Positions 10,285 to 18,627 are shown, counted from the stretch's first letter. The stretch is DNA of 64,000 nucleotides from Candidatus Krumholzibacteriota bacterium (GCA_024275485.1 JAJRZA010000002.1:1-64000); one strand, 5' to 3'. Numbers and translations: made by a program. The notes: generated by a model not told the origin, from the sequence alone.

Positions 10285-10950
10285 ATGCCGCGTCCGATTA
10301 TCTACGCCCTGCTCGTTCTGGTTGCATTGAGCCTGATTCCCATGGGAATGGTTTACAAATCGATGGCCACGCGGGGGAGAACAGATACCAGGATTCAGGT
10401 CGTTTACGACATGGATTCACAGTTCAGCTTCAAGGCCCAGCAGGAGAATCCCTTCTTTGCCGACGGTATGGCCATGCGGGGACAACCTGAAGGCACGGTG
10501 GCTCGGGGCTTTCTGCAGGAAAATCCCGTGCTCTTCACCGGCACCACCGATGGCGATACCATGTGGGTTGCCAATTCACCGCTGCCGCTCACCAATGAGG
10601 TGATGGACAGAGGGCAGGAACGGTTCAACATCTTCTGCGCCCCCTGTCATGGGGTAAGCGGCAACGGCAATGGTCCGGTGGATGTGCGGGCTGCCGCTTT
10701 GGGTGAGGGCACATGGGCTACACCCACGGATTTGGCGAGCCAGCCGGTGGCGGATCAACCCGCGGGCAAAATCTACAATACGATCAAGAACGGAATCCGG
10801 AACATGCCGGCCTACGCTGCGCAGATCAGTGCGGAAGACCGTTGGGCCATCGTGTCCTATGTGCGAGCCATTCAGGCCTCGCGCAATTTGAACATCGACG
10901 ACCTCCCTGAGGGCGTCCAGCAGGATGTTCGGCAAAAAGTCGGGCAATAA
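10285..10950 (+). CDS. actE: Alternative complex III monohaem cytochrome c subunit ActE
   Basis: A 221-residue protein with an N-terminal anchor (YALLVLVALSLIPMGMVY), a linker and one class I cytochrome c fold. The haem site is CAPCH at 118-122 and the likely axial Met lies in NMPAYAAQ. It is the haem c exit point for electrons leaving ACIII. A GGACTGACCG stretch precedes the ATG. The next gene, actF, starts 56 bases on. Confidence 0.92.
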   Translation: MPRPIIYALLVLVALSLIPMGMVYKSMATRGRTDTRIQVVYDMDSQFSFKAQQENPFFADGMAMRGQPEGTVARGFLQENPVLFTGTTDGDTMWVANSPLPLTNEVMDRGQERFNIFCAPCHGVSGNGNGPVDVRAAALGEGTWATPTDLASQPVADQPAGKIYNTIKNGIRNMPAYAAQISAEDRWAIVSYVRAIQASRNLNIDDLPEGVQQDVRQKVGQ

Positions 10951-11006
10951 CTGCAATAACTATCCTGCGCCGATATCTGATTGTCGGCCAGCATGGGGAG
11001 AATGAC

Positions 11007-12212
11007 TTGGCTCATCACGTTCCCAGCCTTGACGATACCAATACCACTTTGGATGGTCTTGGCTCGAAGATGTTCACCATCAGTGCAATCATCGGTGTGG
11101 TCGGTCTGGCCGCCACCGTCGGCCTGGGTGCTGCCGAAGGCGACGGCTTCCGTCATTTCGGTTTCAGTTATCTGGTGAATTTCGCCTTTTTCCTGGCTAT
11201 CAGTCTCGGGGCCTTGATTTTCCTGCCCATCAATTATCTGACCAAGGCCAGCTGGAGCATTGTGGTGCGCCGCATGGTCGAAGTCGTTGCCGCGGCCATG
11301 CCCATCCTGGCTGTACTGGCCATTCCCGTCATCTTCCTGGCGGGACAGGTTTATGGCTGGGCAACACCCGAAGCACGGGTCAGTCCTGCTTTGGCCCACA
11401 AGGCGGCCTTCCTCAGCAAAAACGCCTTCATCATGCGATGGATTTTCTACTTCGTCATCTGGACGGGGATGAGTTGGTTCTTCTGGCGCAACAGCGTCAA
11501 ACAGGATGCCGACGGCGATCTGAAGTTGACCCGCCGCCTGGAGAACTACAGCGGATTCTTCCTGATGGTCAGCGCCTTGAGCATTGCCCTGGCAGCTTTT
11601 GATTTGCTGATGAGTTTGGACTACGTCTGGTTCAGCACCATGTTCGGCGTGTATTATTGGGCGGGGGGATTTGTCACTTTCTTTGCCGTGCTGACCTTGA
11701 TGACCTTGGGCCTGCAGAACACTGGCCGTCTGACAAAAATCATCAGCCCCGAACACTTGCACGACTATGGCAAGTTGATGTTTGCATTCACGTTCTTCTG
11801 GGGCTACATCGCCTTCAGCCAGTACATGCTTTACTGGTATGCCAATGTACCTGAAGAAACCGTATGGTATTTGATCCGCTCGACCAACGGTTGGGGAATC
11901 GTGGGTTTTGTGACCCTGTTCGCAACATTCTGCCTGCCTTTCCTTGGATTGATTTCCCGGTATGCCAAGCGCAGTCGCAAAATCCTCGCCTTCTGGGCGG
12001 TTTGGATCATCATTGCCCAGTGGATCAACCTGTACTGGGTTGTGATGCCGGAATTCAGCGAAACCTTTACCATCGGCATCATGGACCTGACGGGGTTCCT
12101 GGGCGTCGGTGGGATCTGGATGGCTGGTATAGTCAAACTTGCCATGGGAGCCTCCCTGGTGCCGGTCAAAGACCCGCGCCTGGAAGATAGCCTGCGCTTC
12201 GAGAACGCTTAG
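11007..12212 (+). CDS. actF: Alternative complex III second NrfD-like membrane subunit ActF
   Basis: A 401-residue polytopic membrane protein related to ActC and NrfD. Ten hydrophobic helices are visible, from MFTISAIIGVVGLAATVGLG near residue 22 to the last near 370. ActF usually lacks the quinol-binding features of ActC and is proposed to take part in proton translocation. The start is a TTG at 11007 with GGGGAG six bases upstream. An overlapping ATG at 11002 is in another frame. It completes the canonical actABCDEF order and is followed within 35 bases by a small membrane protein. Confidence 0.92.
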   Translation: MAHHVPSLDDTNTTLDGLGSKMFTISAIIGVVGLAATVGLGAAEGDGFRHFGFSYLVNFAFFLAISLGALIFLPINYLTKASWSIVVRRMVEVVAAAMPILAVLAIPVIFLAGQVYGWATPEARVSPALAHKAAFLSKNAFIMRWIFYFVIWTGMSWFFWRNSVKQDADGDLKLTRRLENYSGFFLMVSALSIALAAFDLLMSLDYVWFSTMFGVYYWAGGFVTFFAVLTLMTLGLQNTGRLTKIISPEHLHDYGKLMFAFTFFWGYIAFSQYMLYWYANVPEETVWYLIRSTNGWGIVGFVTLFATFCLPFLGLISRYAKRSRKILAFWAVWIIIAQWINLYWVVMPEFSETFTIGIMDLTGFLGVGGIWMAGIVKLAMGASLVPVKDPRLEDSLRFENA

Positions 12213-12247
12213 ATCATTTGAAAATGCGACCTGATCAGGAGATGACC

Positions 12248-12550
12248 ATGGCTGAAGCCGCAAAGAAGAACAATTCAGGGTTCAACACACCGGCAGTGGT
12301 GATGAGCACTCTCGCGGTCCTGCTCTTCGTCTACGCCCTCTCACTGTTTTTGCAGGGCGGATTCAACAAAGCCTATGACCTGGAATACCAGGCCAAGGTG
12401 TTGAACACCGAAGGGAGAGCGACCGCCGAAGCATTGGCTAAGCAGCAGGCGATTCTGGATGCAGGATATCGCTGGGTGGATAAAGCAGGTGGCAGGGTTG
12501 GTTTGCCCATAGAGGACGCCAAAGCCCTGGTGGTGAACCGGGTCCGGTAA
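12248..12550 (+). CDS. Small single-helix membrane protein linking act and cox-like genes
   Basis: A 100-residue protein with a short polar N-terminus, one helix (VVMSTLAVLLFVYALSLFLQ, about residues 17-37) and an outer-face tail containing YRWVDKAGGRVGLPIEDAKAL. From family memory, a similar tail (Tyr-x-Trp-Val-Asp then Ile/Leu-Pro-Ile) occurs in small proteins encoded near SCO-type or cytochrome oxidase genes in ACIII clusters; I cannot name it. Its place between actF and subunit II suggests an assembly or accessory subunit. CAGGAG precedes the ATG at 12248 by eight bases. Confidence 0.7.
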   Translation: MAEAAKKNNSGFNTPAVVMSTLAVLLFVYALSLFLQGGFNKAYDLEYQAKVLNTEGRATAEALAKQQAILDAGYRWVDKAGGRVGLPIEDAKALVVNRVR

Positions 12551-12694
12551 ACGACTCGGGTTTGAACCCAAACGACCAGTTGATGAATTGATGACCAGTT
12601 TCCAGGCTGATGACCAGACCGGTTGCCGGAATACGGCGGCCCGAAAGGAATCATGATTTTGAGTGGAGCAATACCTTTCGTGGGAGCGGGCAAG

Positions 12695-13648
12695 ATGTCC
12701 GCATGGTTCCCCCCGGATGCCTCCTTTCTCGCCAGTGAGATGGACAGGGCCTTTTTCGGCATCTACGTGGCTGCGGCTTTTGCCGTGGTGCTTGTTGTCG
12801 GTTTGGCATTTGTCTACATCATGCAGTATCGGCGCAAGGATGAGGGCGATAAGGCGTTTCCAACCGGGAAGGCCAATATCCTCTTCCAGACCATTTGGGT
12901 GCTGGCGGCGGTGGGATTGGCGGTTTATGCCTTCGGCCTGGATTTCTGTGGTTACATGGACCGGCAGGTGGCACCGGGTAATGCCCTGCAAATCCAGGTT
13001 ACCGCGCGTCAGTGGGACTTCGATTTTGCCTATCCCAACGGCTATGTCGCAGATACCCTGCATGTGGTGGTGGGGCAGCCCGTTCAGTTGAACATTCATT
13101 CCGAAGACGTGATTCATTCCCTGACCATCCCCGCCCTGCGTCTGAATCAGGCTGCATTGCCGGGACAGCAGACCACCGCCTGGTTTCAAGCCGATCGTCC
13201 CGATACCTATGATGTACGAAGTAATATTTACAGTGGTGATGGTTTCCCCGAGATGCAAACAGCCTTGGTAACCCACACCGCCGCTGATTACAAGGCATGG
13301 ATGGCTACGGTCACGGATATCTTTGCCGGCAAAACCATGGAAGAAGTGGGCGAGTTGCTCTACAACAAGCAAGGTTGCAAGGCTTGTCACAGCCTCGATG
13401 GGAGCAAACTGGTTGGGCCTTCATTCAAGGATCTCTACGGAAATACTTTCGATACCAAGGAAGGTGTCCGGATTGTGGCCGACGACGCCTACATCAAGGA
13501 ATCGATTCTCACTCCCAACGTTTCGGTCATCGCCGGGTTCGAGCCCGTCATGACGCCTTACGCCGGGAAGCTGGACGACAAGGAAATCGAGGCCATCACC
13601 GCCTGGTTGAAGAGCATGTCCCAATTTGGCCAGCAGGAGGGCAATTAA
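12695..13648 (+). CDS. coxB: Cytochrome oxidase subunit II homologue with haem c, CuA ligands lost
   Basis: A 317-residue caa3-type subunit II: two membrane helices (about 20-42 and 63-83), a cupredoxin domain (about 95-200) and a C-terminal cytochrome c with CKACH at 228-232 and axial Met286. The cupredoxin keeps His141 (DVIHS) and Met187. The canonical Cys-x-Glu-x-Cys-x3-His segment reads SNIYSGDGFPEM (176-187), so both Cys, the Glu and the His are Ser, Ile, Ser and Phe. A CuA centre cannot form. The alignment is gapless and the rest of the fold is intact, so this is not a frameshift. ATG 12695 with GGGAGCGGG upstream matches the normal subunit II start; 12653 is an alternative. Confidence 0.88.
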   Translation: MSAWFPPDASFLASEMDRAFFGIYVAAAFAVVLVVGLAFVYIMQYRRKDEGDKAFPTGKANILFQTIWVLAAVGLAVYAFGLDFCGYMDRQVAPGNALQIQVTARQWDFDFAYPNGYVADTLHVVVGQPVQLNIHSEDVIHSLTIPALRLNQAALPGQQTTAWFQADRPDTYDVRSNIYSGDGFPEMQTALVTHTAADYKAWMATVTDIFAGKTMEEVGELLYNKQGCKACHSLDGSKLVGPSFKDLYGNTFDTKEGVRIVADDAYIKESILTPNVSVIAGFEPVMTPYAGKLDDKEIEAITAWLKSMSQFGQQEGN

Positions 13649-15208
13649 ATGAGTAGCAGCACCACTTATCTCGCTGACGGCGAGGGCCTGGGCGGCTGGT
13701 TCTCCACCTTCGATCACAAGAAGATCGCCTGGATGTTTCTGGGCTGGACCATGGGTTTGTTCCTCTGCGGAGGAATACTGGCCGGATATTTCAAGCTGAT
13801 GTCCTTTTTGGGCATGGATGTGGATCAGGCGACCTTGGACCGGATGCTCACCTACCACGGTGTCATCATGGTTTTTATGTTCCTGGTACCGTTGATCCCT
13901 TCGGTGTTGGGTTTCTTCCTGTTGCCATTGCAATTGGGAGCCAGGGAGATGGCTCTACCCGGCCTTTCCCGCTTCAGTCTGCGGTTTTATGTTGCGGGTG
14001 TCATCCTGATGTTGGCTTCCCTGGTCGTCTGCCCGGTGGGCACGGGTTGGACCTTCGCCACCCCCTATTCCCTGATAGACGGTGGTGCCTTTTTGCTGCT
14101 GGCCCTGGGAATGATGTCCATGGCTTTGAGTTGGGTCTCCACGGGAGTCAACTTCCTGATCACCGTGCACCAGAAACGGACTGAAGGCATGGGCTTTTTC
14201 GATATGCCTATTCTGGCCTGGTCGCTTTACCTGACAGCTTATGTACTGCTGGCCTCGGGAATTTTGCTGGCCATTGTCATCATGTACCTTGCTGCGGCCG
14301 AAGCCACGGGGCGTGGGCTGTTCAGTGGCCTGAACAATCCTCTGGATTGGCAGAACTATTTCTGGTTCATCACCACACCGGCGGCCTTCTTCGCCATCAT
14401 TCCAGCCATGGGCGTGATCACCGAAGTCATCGCCGGGATCAGTCGCAAGGCCGTGACCGGATACCGCACGGTGGTGGGGTCGCTGATCGCCTTGCTGGCC
14501 ATCAGCTTTGTCTCCTGGGGTGTGCATCTCACCGGCCAGGGACAGGACGCGGCCCTCAGCTTTACCTTTGCGGTACTCTCGCTGCTGGCGGTGGTGCCGG
14601 TGGCCCTGATAGTCTACAGTTGGCTGGCCACCTTGAATCGTGGGGCCATTCTTTGCGGAGCTCCCACCACCTACGTGATAGCCTTTTTGTTGAACGGCGG
14701 CATTGGCGCCATGCTGGGGCTTTTCCTGGTGAATATGTCCGTGGGTGACTATCTGGCTGCCACACTGTTCACCACCGCTCATCTGCATTATCTGATGATG
14801 GGTGGTGTGATGGGAGCCATGCTGGCCGGGCTTTACTACTGGTGGCCGAAATTCACCGGTCGCCTCTACAACCAAAACCTGGGCCGCCTGGGTGCCGCCT
14901 TGTATATGATTGGTCTGAACCTGGCCTTCTTCCCCCAGATTATCATGGGAGCAAAGGGTTTGGCCCAGGGCTCTCACCTGGTTCCGGCTGATTTGGTCGG
15001 CCTTCAAAGTCTCTCCCTGACGGGGATGGCCATCCTGGTGTCAGGTCTGTGCATCGCCCTGATCAACCTGTTGACTTCGCTGACCAGCGGACCGGTTGCC
15101 CCGGCCAACCCATGGGGCGCCTCCACCTTGGAATGGCAAACGGATTCCCCTCCGCCCGAAGGAAATTTTAAAACTCTCCCGGAAGGGAAGAACCCGTATT
15201 TGTGCTAA
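13649..15208 (+). CDS. coxA: Haem-copper oxidase subunit I homologue lacking the CuB site
   Basis: A 519-residue, 12-helix member of the haem-copper oxidase superfamily that starts FSTFDHKKI, as subunit I does. The haem ligands are kept: His70 (TYHGV), His378 and His380 (AHLHY). The catalytic metal site is not. GHPEVY reads TTPAAF (242-247), losing a CuB His and the cross-linking Tyr. WAHH reads WGVH (290-293), losing a second CuB His. The K-channel Lys is Ile321 and the Mg-site His-Asp is Ala370-Ala371. O2 reduction by the usual chemistry is therefore improbable. AGGAGG precedes the ATG. No subunit III, IV, Sco, CtaG or haem A synthase gene lies here. Confidence 0.9.
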   Translation: MSSSTTYLADGEGLGGWFSTFDHKKIAWMFLGWTMGLFLCGGILAGYFKLMSFLGMDVDQATLDRMLTYHGVIMVFMFLVPLIPSVLGFFLLPLQLGAREMALPGLSRFSLRFYVAGVILMLASLVVCPVGTGWTFATPYSLIDGGAFLLLALGMMSMALSWVSTGVNFLITVHQKRTEGMGFFDMPILAWSLYLTAYVLLASGILLAIVIMYLAAAEATGRGLFSGLNNPLDWQNYFWFITTPAAFFAIIPAMGVITEVIAGISRKAVTGYRTVVGSLIALLAISFVSWGVHLTGQGQDAALSFTFAVLSLLAVVPVALIVYSWLATLNRGAILCGAPTTYVIAFLLNGGIGAMLGLFLVNMSVGDYLAATLFTTAHLHYLMMGGVMGAMLAGLYYWWPKFTGRLYNQNLGRLGAALYMIGLNLAFFPQIIMGAKGLAQGSHLVPADLVGLQSLSLTGMAILVSGLCIALINLLTSLTSGPVAPANPWGASTLEWQTDSPPPEGNFKTLPEGKNPYLC

Positions 15209-15234
15209 TTTGAATCCTGGTATCATTTGAAACA

Positions 15235-15272
15235 GGCCTGCTGCGGGATTTCCTGCAGCGGGCTTTTGTTTT
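15235..15272 (+). terminator. Rho-independent terminator of the act/cox-like operon
   Basis: GCCTGCTGC (15235-15243) pairs with GCAGCGGGC (15254-15262) through one G-T wobble and a short GG/CC extension. TTTTGTTTT follows. It separates the ACIII/pseudo-oxidase transcript from the nos transcript. Confidence 0.85.
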
Positions 15273-15297
15273 GAAGCCAACAACCGCTTATTTCCAT

Positions 15298-15321
15298 AAA
15301 ATAGACAAGCTTGTCTATTTT
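15298..15321. promoter_or_regulatory. 24-bp perfect palindrome upstream of nosZ
   Basis: Positions 15298-15321 read identically on both strands, centred on AAGCTT with arms AAAATAGACAAG and CTTGTCTATTTT. No T-run follows beyond the arm itself and the symmetry has no loop, which favours a dimeric DNA-binding protein over a terminator. It is not an FNR/CRP box (TTGAT-N4-ATCAA). It lies about 80 bases upstream of the candidate -35 of nosZ, so an activator site or the operator of another promoter is possible. Confidence 0.6.
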
Positions 15322-15400
15322 TGACGCTAGGCCCCACCATAAGGCTGGGAAGATGAATCTGGTTCCCCATGAATCAGGGCAGGTTTGACCTTGTTTTCAG

Positions 15401-15430
15401 TTGAAAATCGCCAGTTTTCTGCGATAGTAT
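15401..15430 (+). promoter_or_regulatory. Candidate nosZ promoter
   Basis: TTGAAA (15401-15406) and TAGTAT (15425-15430) are separated by 18 bases, a fair sigma-70-type pair. Transcription would start near 15437, giving a leader of about 55 bases. Confidence 0.5.
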
Positions 15431-15437
15431 CCCACTG

Positions 15438-15458
15438 GACTGTTCTGTTTCAACAGTC
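15438..15458 (+). promoter_or_regulatory. Inverted repeat in the nosZ leader
   Basis: GACTGTT (15438-15444) and AACAGTC (15452-15458) form a 7-bp perfect stem with a 7-base loop at the predicted transcript start. It could be a 5' stabilising hairpin or an operator half-site pair. Confidence 0.45.
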
Positions 15459-15491
15459 ACTTGTCTTTTCACTTGGATTCAGGAGGATGCG

Positions 15492-17786
15492 ATGAAGTTC
15501 TATTCCAGGCTAGGGGGTGCCTTGCTGCTGGTAGCTTTGGTTAGCATGATGATCAGCAGCTTCGCTTTTGCAGAGTCAAAACTTCAGAAAGTCATGAAGG
15601 AACGCGGCTTGACCGAAAAAGACGTTTTGGCCGCCGCCAAGACCTACGTTCCCACAGGTGGCCGCGACGAGTACATCGTCTGCAGTTCCGGTGGCCAGAG
15701 TGGTCATGTTATTTTCTACGGAATTCCTTCCATGCGCATTTTGAAGTACGTTGCCGTTTTTACTCCCGAGCCCTGGCAGGGTTACGGTTTTGATGATGAG
15801 TCCAAGGCTGTCTTGGCACAGGGTCGCATTCAAGGCAAAGACATCGTTTTTGGTGATACTCACCACCCCGCCTTCTCGGAAACGGACGGCGACTACAACG
15901 GCCGGTACGTCTTCATCAATGACAAGGCCAATCCCCGTCTGGCGGTAATTGACCTGCACGACTTCGAGACCAAGCAGATCGTGGCCAACCCCTTCTTCCG
16001 GTCCGCTCACGGCGGCTGCTTCGTCACACCGAACACCGAGTACGTCATGGAAGCCAGTCAGTACGCGGCCCCCTACAAGGACGAATTCGTGCCCCTGAAT
16101 GATTTCAACGACGAATATCGTGGTGGACTGACCTATTGGAAATTCAACATGGATTCCGGGCGTCTCGAACCTGAAAACTCCTTCACCTTCGAAATGCCCC
16201 CCTACAGCCAGGATCTTTGTGATGCCGGCAAGGGCCCGAGTTACGGTTGGGGTTTCACCAACTCCTTCTGCACCGAGCGTTATGTTGGTGGGATCGAAAA
16301 GGGTCGTCCCCCCTACGAAGCCGGTTGCTCCTCCAAGGACACCGACTTCATGCACGTGACCAACTGGAAAAAGGCCGAGGAACTGGTCAAGGCCGGCAAG
16401 GTCACGAAGGTCAACGGGGCTTACCTGATCACCATGGAGCAGGCCATCAAGGAAGAGCTGATGTTCCTGATTCCCGAGCCCAAAAGCCCTCACGGTGTCG
16501 ATGTCACTCCCGACGGCCTTCATATCCTGGTCGCCGGCAAGTTGGACAGCCACGCCTGGGTCTACAGCTTCGAAAAGATCATGAAAGCCATCAAGGACAA
16601 GAACTTTGAGGGCACGGATCCCTACGGTCTGCCAATCATCTCCCTGGATACCGCCCTGGAGCGCTCGGTCAACGTTGGCCTGGGCCCCCTGCACAACCAG
16701 TTTGATTCCGTGGATGGCGTGGTCTACACCTCCATTTACGTGGATTCGCAGATCACCAAGTGGAATTACAAGACCGGTAAGATCCTCGACACCCTTCCCA
16801 TCCATTACAACGTTGGTCACCTCATGACCATGGAAGGTGATACCAAGCACCCCGACGGGAAGTATCTTGTTGCCCTGAACAAGCTGTCCATCGACCGCTT
16901 CAACCCGGTTGGACCTCTGCATCCCCAGAACCATCAGCTGATCGATATCAGCGGTGCCCAGATGGAACTGCTGTACGACATGCCGTTGCCTTTGGGCGAG
17001 CCCCACTATGCCGTAGCCATCAAGGCCGATAAGCTGCAACCTACTGTTCGCTACAAGACCGGTTGGAACAGTCGTAAGGATGAGAAGAGTCCGTTCCGAT
17101 GCCGCGCCGGCCGCGAAAAGGTTGTTCGTGAGGGAAACAAGGTCGATATCTACGGAACGCTTATTCGTTCCCACATCACACCCGAGACCATCGAAGTCTA
17201 CGAGGGTGACACGGTTTCTATTCACCTGACCAACCTCGAGCGGGCCCAGGACGAAGTCCACGGATTTGCCATGTACGGCCACAACGTGCAGCTGTCCATT
17301 GAACCCGGCAAGACCGCTTCGGCCACCTTCACGGTGGATAAAGCCGGTGTGTATCCCTACTATTGCACCGAATTCTGCTCGGCGTTGCACCTTGAGATGC
17401 AGGGTTACATGCTGGTCATGCCCAAGGGCTACAAGCCTCAGGATGCGGCCATTATCGATGGTGAGAAATATACCAAGGCCGACTACGAAGCCCAGGTTGC
17501 CACCAACATTGCCACCCAGGATGTCATCAACCAGGTGGTGGGCTTCATCACCAGCCACAATTACAAGGATTTCCCCATCGTGGTTTCTCTCGTGGAAGAT
17601 GCCACCGATCAGCTTGGTTTTGCCGAAGAAGCCAAAACCAAATCCGAAGTGGCCGCCGCCGAGGGTGATTTCCAGAACGCCATGCTCTGGGCCAACCAAT
17701 GGTGGCAGTATCAGGTCAAGACCGCCGACCTTGGTTTGCGGGCCAAGACCCACCTCGAGCAAAATGGTGCCAAAAAGGTTAAGTAA
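15492..17786 (+). CDS. nosZ: Clade II nitrous oxide reductase
   Basis: A 764-residue periplasmic enzyme reducing N2O to N2. A Sec signal (about residues 1-27, no twin Arg) marks it as clade II. The seven CuZ histidines are visible in DTHHP (124/125), SAHGG (173), MHVTNW (288), SPHG (334), LHNQF (401), NVGHL (443) and EPHY (505). The cupredoxin domain keeps the complete CuA set: His590, Cys625, Cys629, His633 and Met636 (CTEFCSALHLEM). After the CuA domain comes an extra helical tail of about 115 residues (650-764), without a haem motif, that most NosZ lack. AGGAGG precedes the ATG. Two cytochrome genes follow, the likely direct electron donors. Confidence 0.97.
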   Translation: MKFYSRLGGALLLVALVSMMISSFAFAESKLQKVMKERGLTEKDVLAAAKTYVPTGGRDEYIVCSSGGQSGHVIFYGIPSMRILKYVAVFTPEPWQGYGFDDESKAVLAQGRIQGKDIVFGDTHHPAFSETDGDYNGRYVFINDKANPRLAVIDLHDFETKQIVANPFFRSAHGGCFVTPNTEYVMEASQYAAPYKDEFVPLNDFNDEYRGGLTYWKFNMDSGRLEPENSFTFEMPPYSQDLCDAGKGPSYGWGFTNSFCTERYVGGIEKGRPPYEAGCSSKDTDFMHVTNWKKAEELVKAGKVTKVNGAYLITMEQAIKEELMFLIPEPKSPHGVDVTPDGLHILVAGKLDSHAWVYSFEKIMKAIKDKNFEGTDPYGLPIISLDTALERSVNVGLGPLHNQFDSVDGVVYTSIYVDSQITKWNYKTGKILDTLPIHYNVGHLMTMEGDTKHPDGKYLVALNKLSIDRFNPVGPLHPQNHQLIDISGAQMELLYDMPLPLGEPHYAVAIKADKLQPTVRYKTGWNSRKDEKSPFRCRAGREKVVREGNKVDIYGTLIRSHITPETIEVYEGDTVSIHLTNLERAQDEVHGFAMYGHNVQLSIEPGKTASATFTVDKAGVYPYYCTEFCSALHLEMQGYMLVMPKGYKPQDAAIIDGEKYTKADYEAQVATNIATQDVINQVVGFITSHNYKDFPIVVSLVEDATDQLGFAEEAKTKSEVAAAEGDFQNAMLWANQWWQYQVKTADLGLRAKTHLEQNGAKKVK

Positions 17787-17837
17787 TGATGTGATCATTG
17801 CTTGATTGTATTATCATGTCAGAGAGTGAGCAAACCA

Positions 17838-17872
17838 CATCAGGTTCCGGGCCCAGCGCCTGGAACCTGATG
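17838..17872 (+). other. Strong intercistronic hairpin after nosZ
   Basis: An 11-bp perfect stem, CATCAGGTTCC (17838-17848) with GGAACCTGATG (17862-17872), has a 13-base loop. No T-run follows. It may protect the nosZ mRNA 3' end or reduce readthrough into the downstream genes. Confidence 0.6.
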
Positions 17873-17928
17873 CCTTGATCTAAAGAATGTTCAGAGAATC
17901 TACAGAATGAATCGGAGGTTGTTCAAAC

Positions 17929-18627
17929 ATGAAATTTTTCCTGAAAACGACCAACCTTTCCCTGCTTTTGCTGGCCTTGACTACCTTGGCTTCCTGCACT
18001 TGCGGTGACCGGGAGGAACGCCAGGCTGCGGCTCGCGAACGTCAGGGCATGATCCTGGCCAATACGGTCGAAGTTGTTCAGGAATCCGAAGGTGCTCGTC
18101 TCTATCGTGAGAAAACCTGCAACACCTGCCATGGCCAGAACGGCATCAAGCCTCTTCTGCCCAGTTATCCTGTGATCGCCCAGCAGGGTGAGCAGTACGC
18201 CCTTCAGCAAATGTTGGACATCAAGAGCGGTGCTCGGTCCGCGGGGCAGTCAGCTGCCATGAAACCCATCGTCCAGGATGTGACAGACGAAGAATTCGCC
18301 ATCCTGGCAACATTTATCGCCACGGAACTGGGTCAGGGCAAGGCCATCGGTGGCGGCAATCCCGATGAGAATTCCCCGGGGGGGAAACTTTTCAAATCCA
18401 AAACCTGTGTGGCATGCCATGGCAAAGACGGCAAAACACCTATCCTAAAGGCATACCCCAAGATCGCAGGACATGGCGCCGAATATGCCAAGCTGCAAAT
18501 GCTGGACATCAAACACGGCAAGCGGGACAACAGCAAGGCTGTGCTGGGTATGAAGGGTATCATGCACCTGGTTTCCGAAGAGGAAATCGCTCTGCTGGCT
18601 GATTACATTGCTTCGTTGCCCCGGTAA
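17929..18627 (+). CDS. Dihaem cytochrome c lipoprotein of the nos cluster
   Basis: A 232-residue protein with two tandem cytochrome c domains resembling cytochrome c4: CNTCH at 64-68 and CVACH at 160-164. Each is followed by a similar pattern (YALQQMLDIKSGAR and YAKLQMLDIKHGKR) and an axial Met. A lipobox (LASC, Cys23) tethers it to the membrane facing the periplasm. It occupies the place of NosC1 in the Wolinella-type nos cluster, where the cytochromes are monohaem. It is a likely relay from the quinol-oxidising Fe-S proteins or ACIII/pseudo-oxidase to NosZ. CGGAGG precedes the ATG. Confidence 0.88.
   Translation: MKFFLKTTNLSLLLLALTTLASCTCGDREERQAAARERQGMILANTVEVVQESEGARLYREKTCNTCHGQNGIKPLLPSYPVIAQQGEQYALQQMLDIKSGARSAGQSAAMKPIVQDVTDEEFAILATFIATELGQGKAIGGGNPDENSPGGKLFKSKTCVACHGKDGKTPILKAYPKIAGHGAEYAKLQMLDIKHGKRDNSKAVLGMKGIMHLVSEEEIALLADYIASLPR

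Noticed and set aside
12695-15208. Annotation as an ordinary caa3 cytochrome c oxidase
   Set aside because: Domain order fits, but CuA and CuB ligands and the K-channel Lys are missing in gapless conserved contexts, so oxidase function is not supported.
15576-17798. 740-codon open frame antisense to nosZ
   Set aside because: A mirror frame caused by codon bias: NosZ on the other strand has every catalytic ligand in place. Similar long mirrors over yyaL, actB, actF and the E2 gene were rejected for the same reason.
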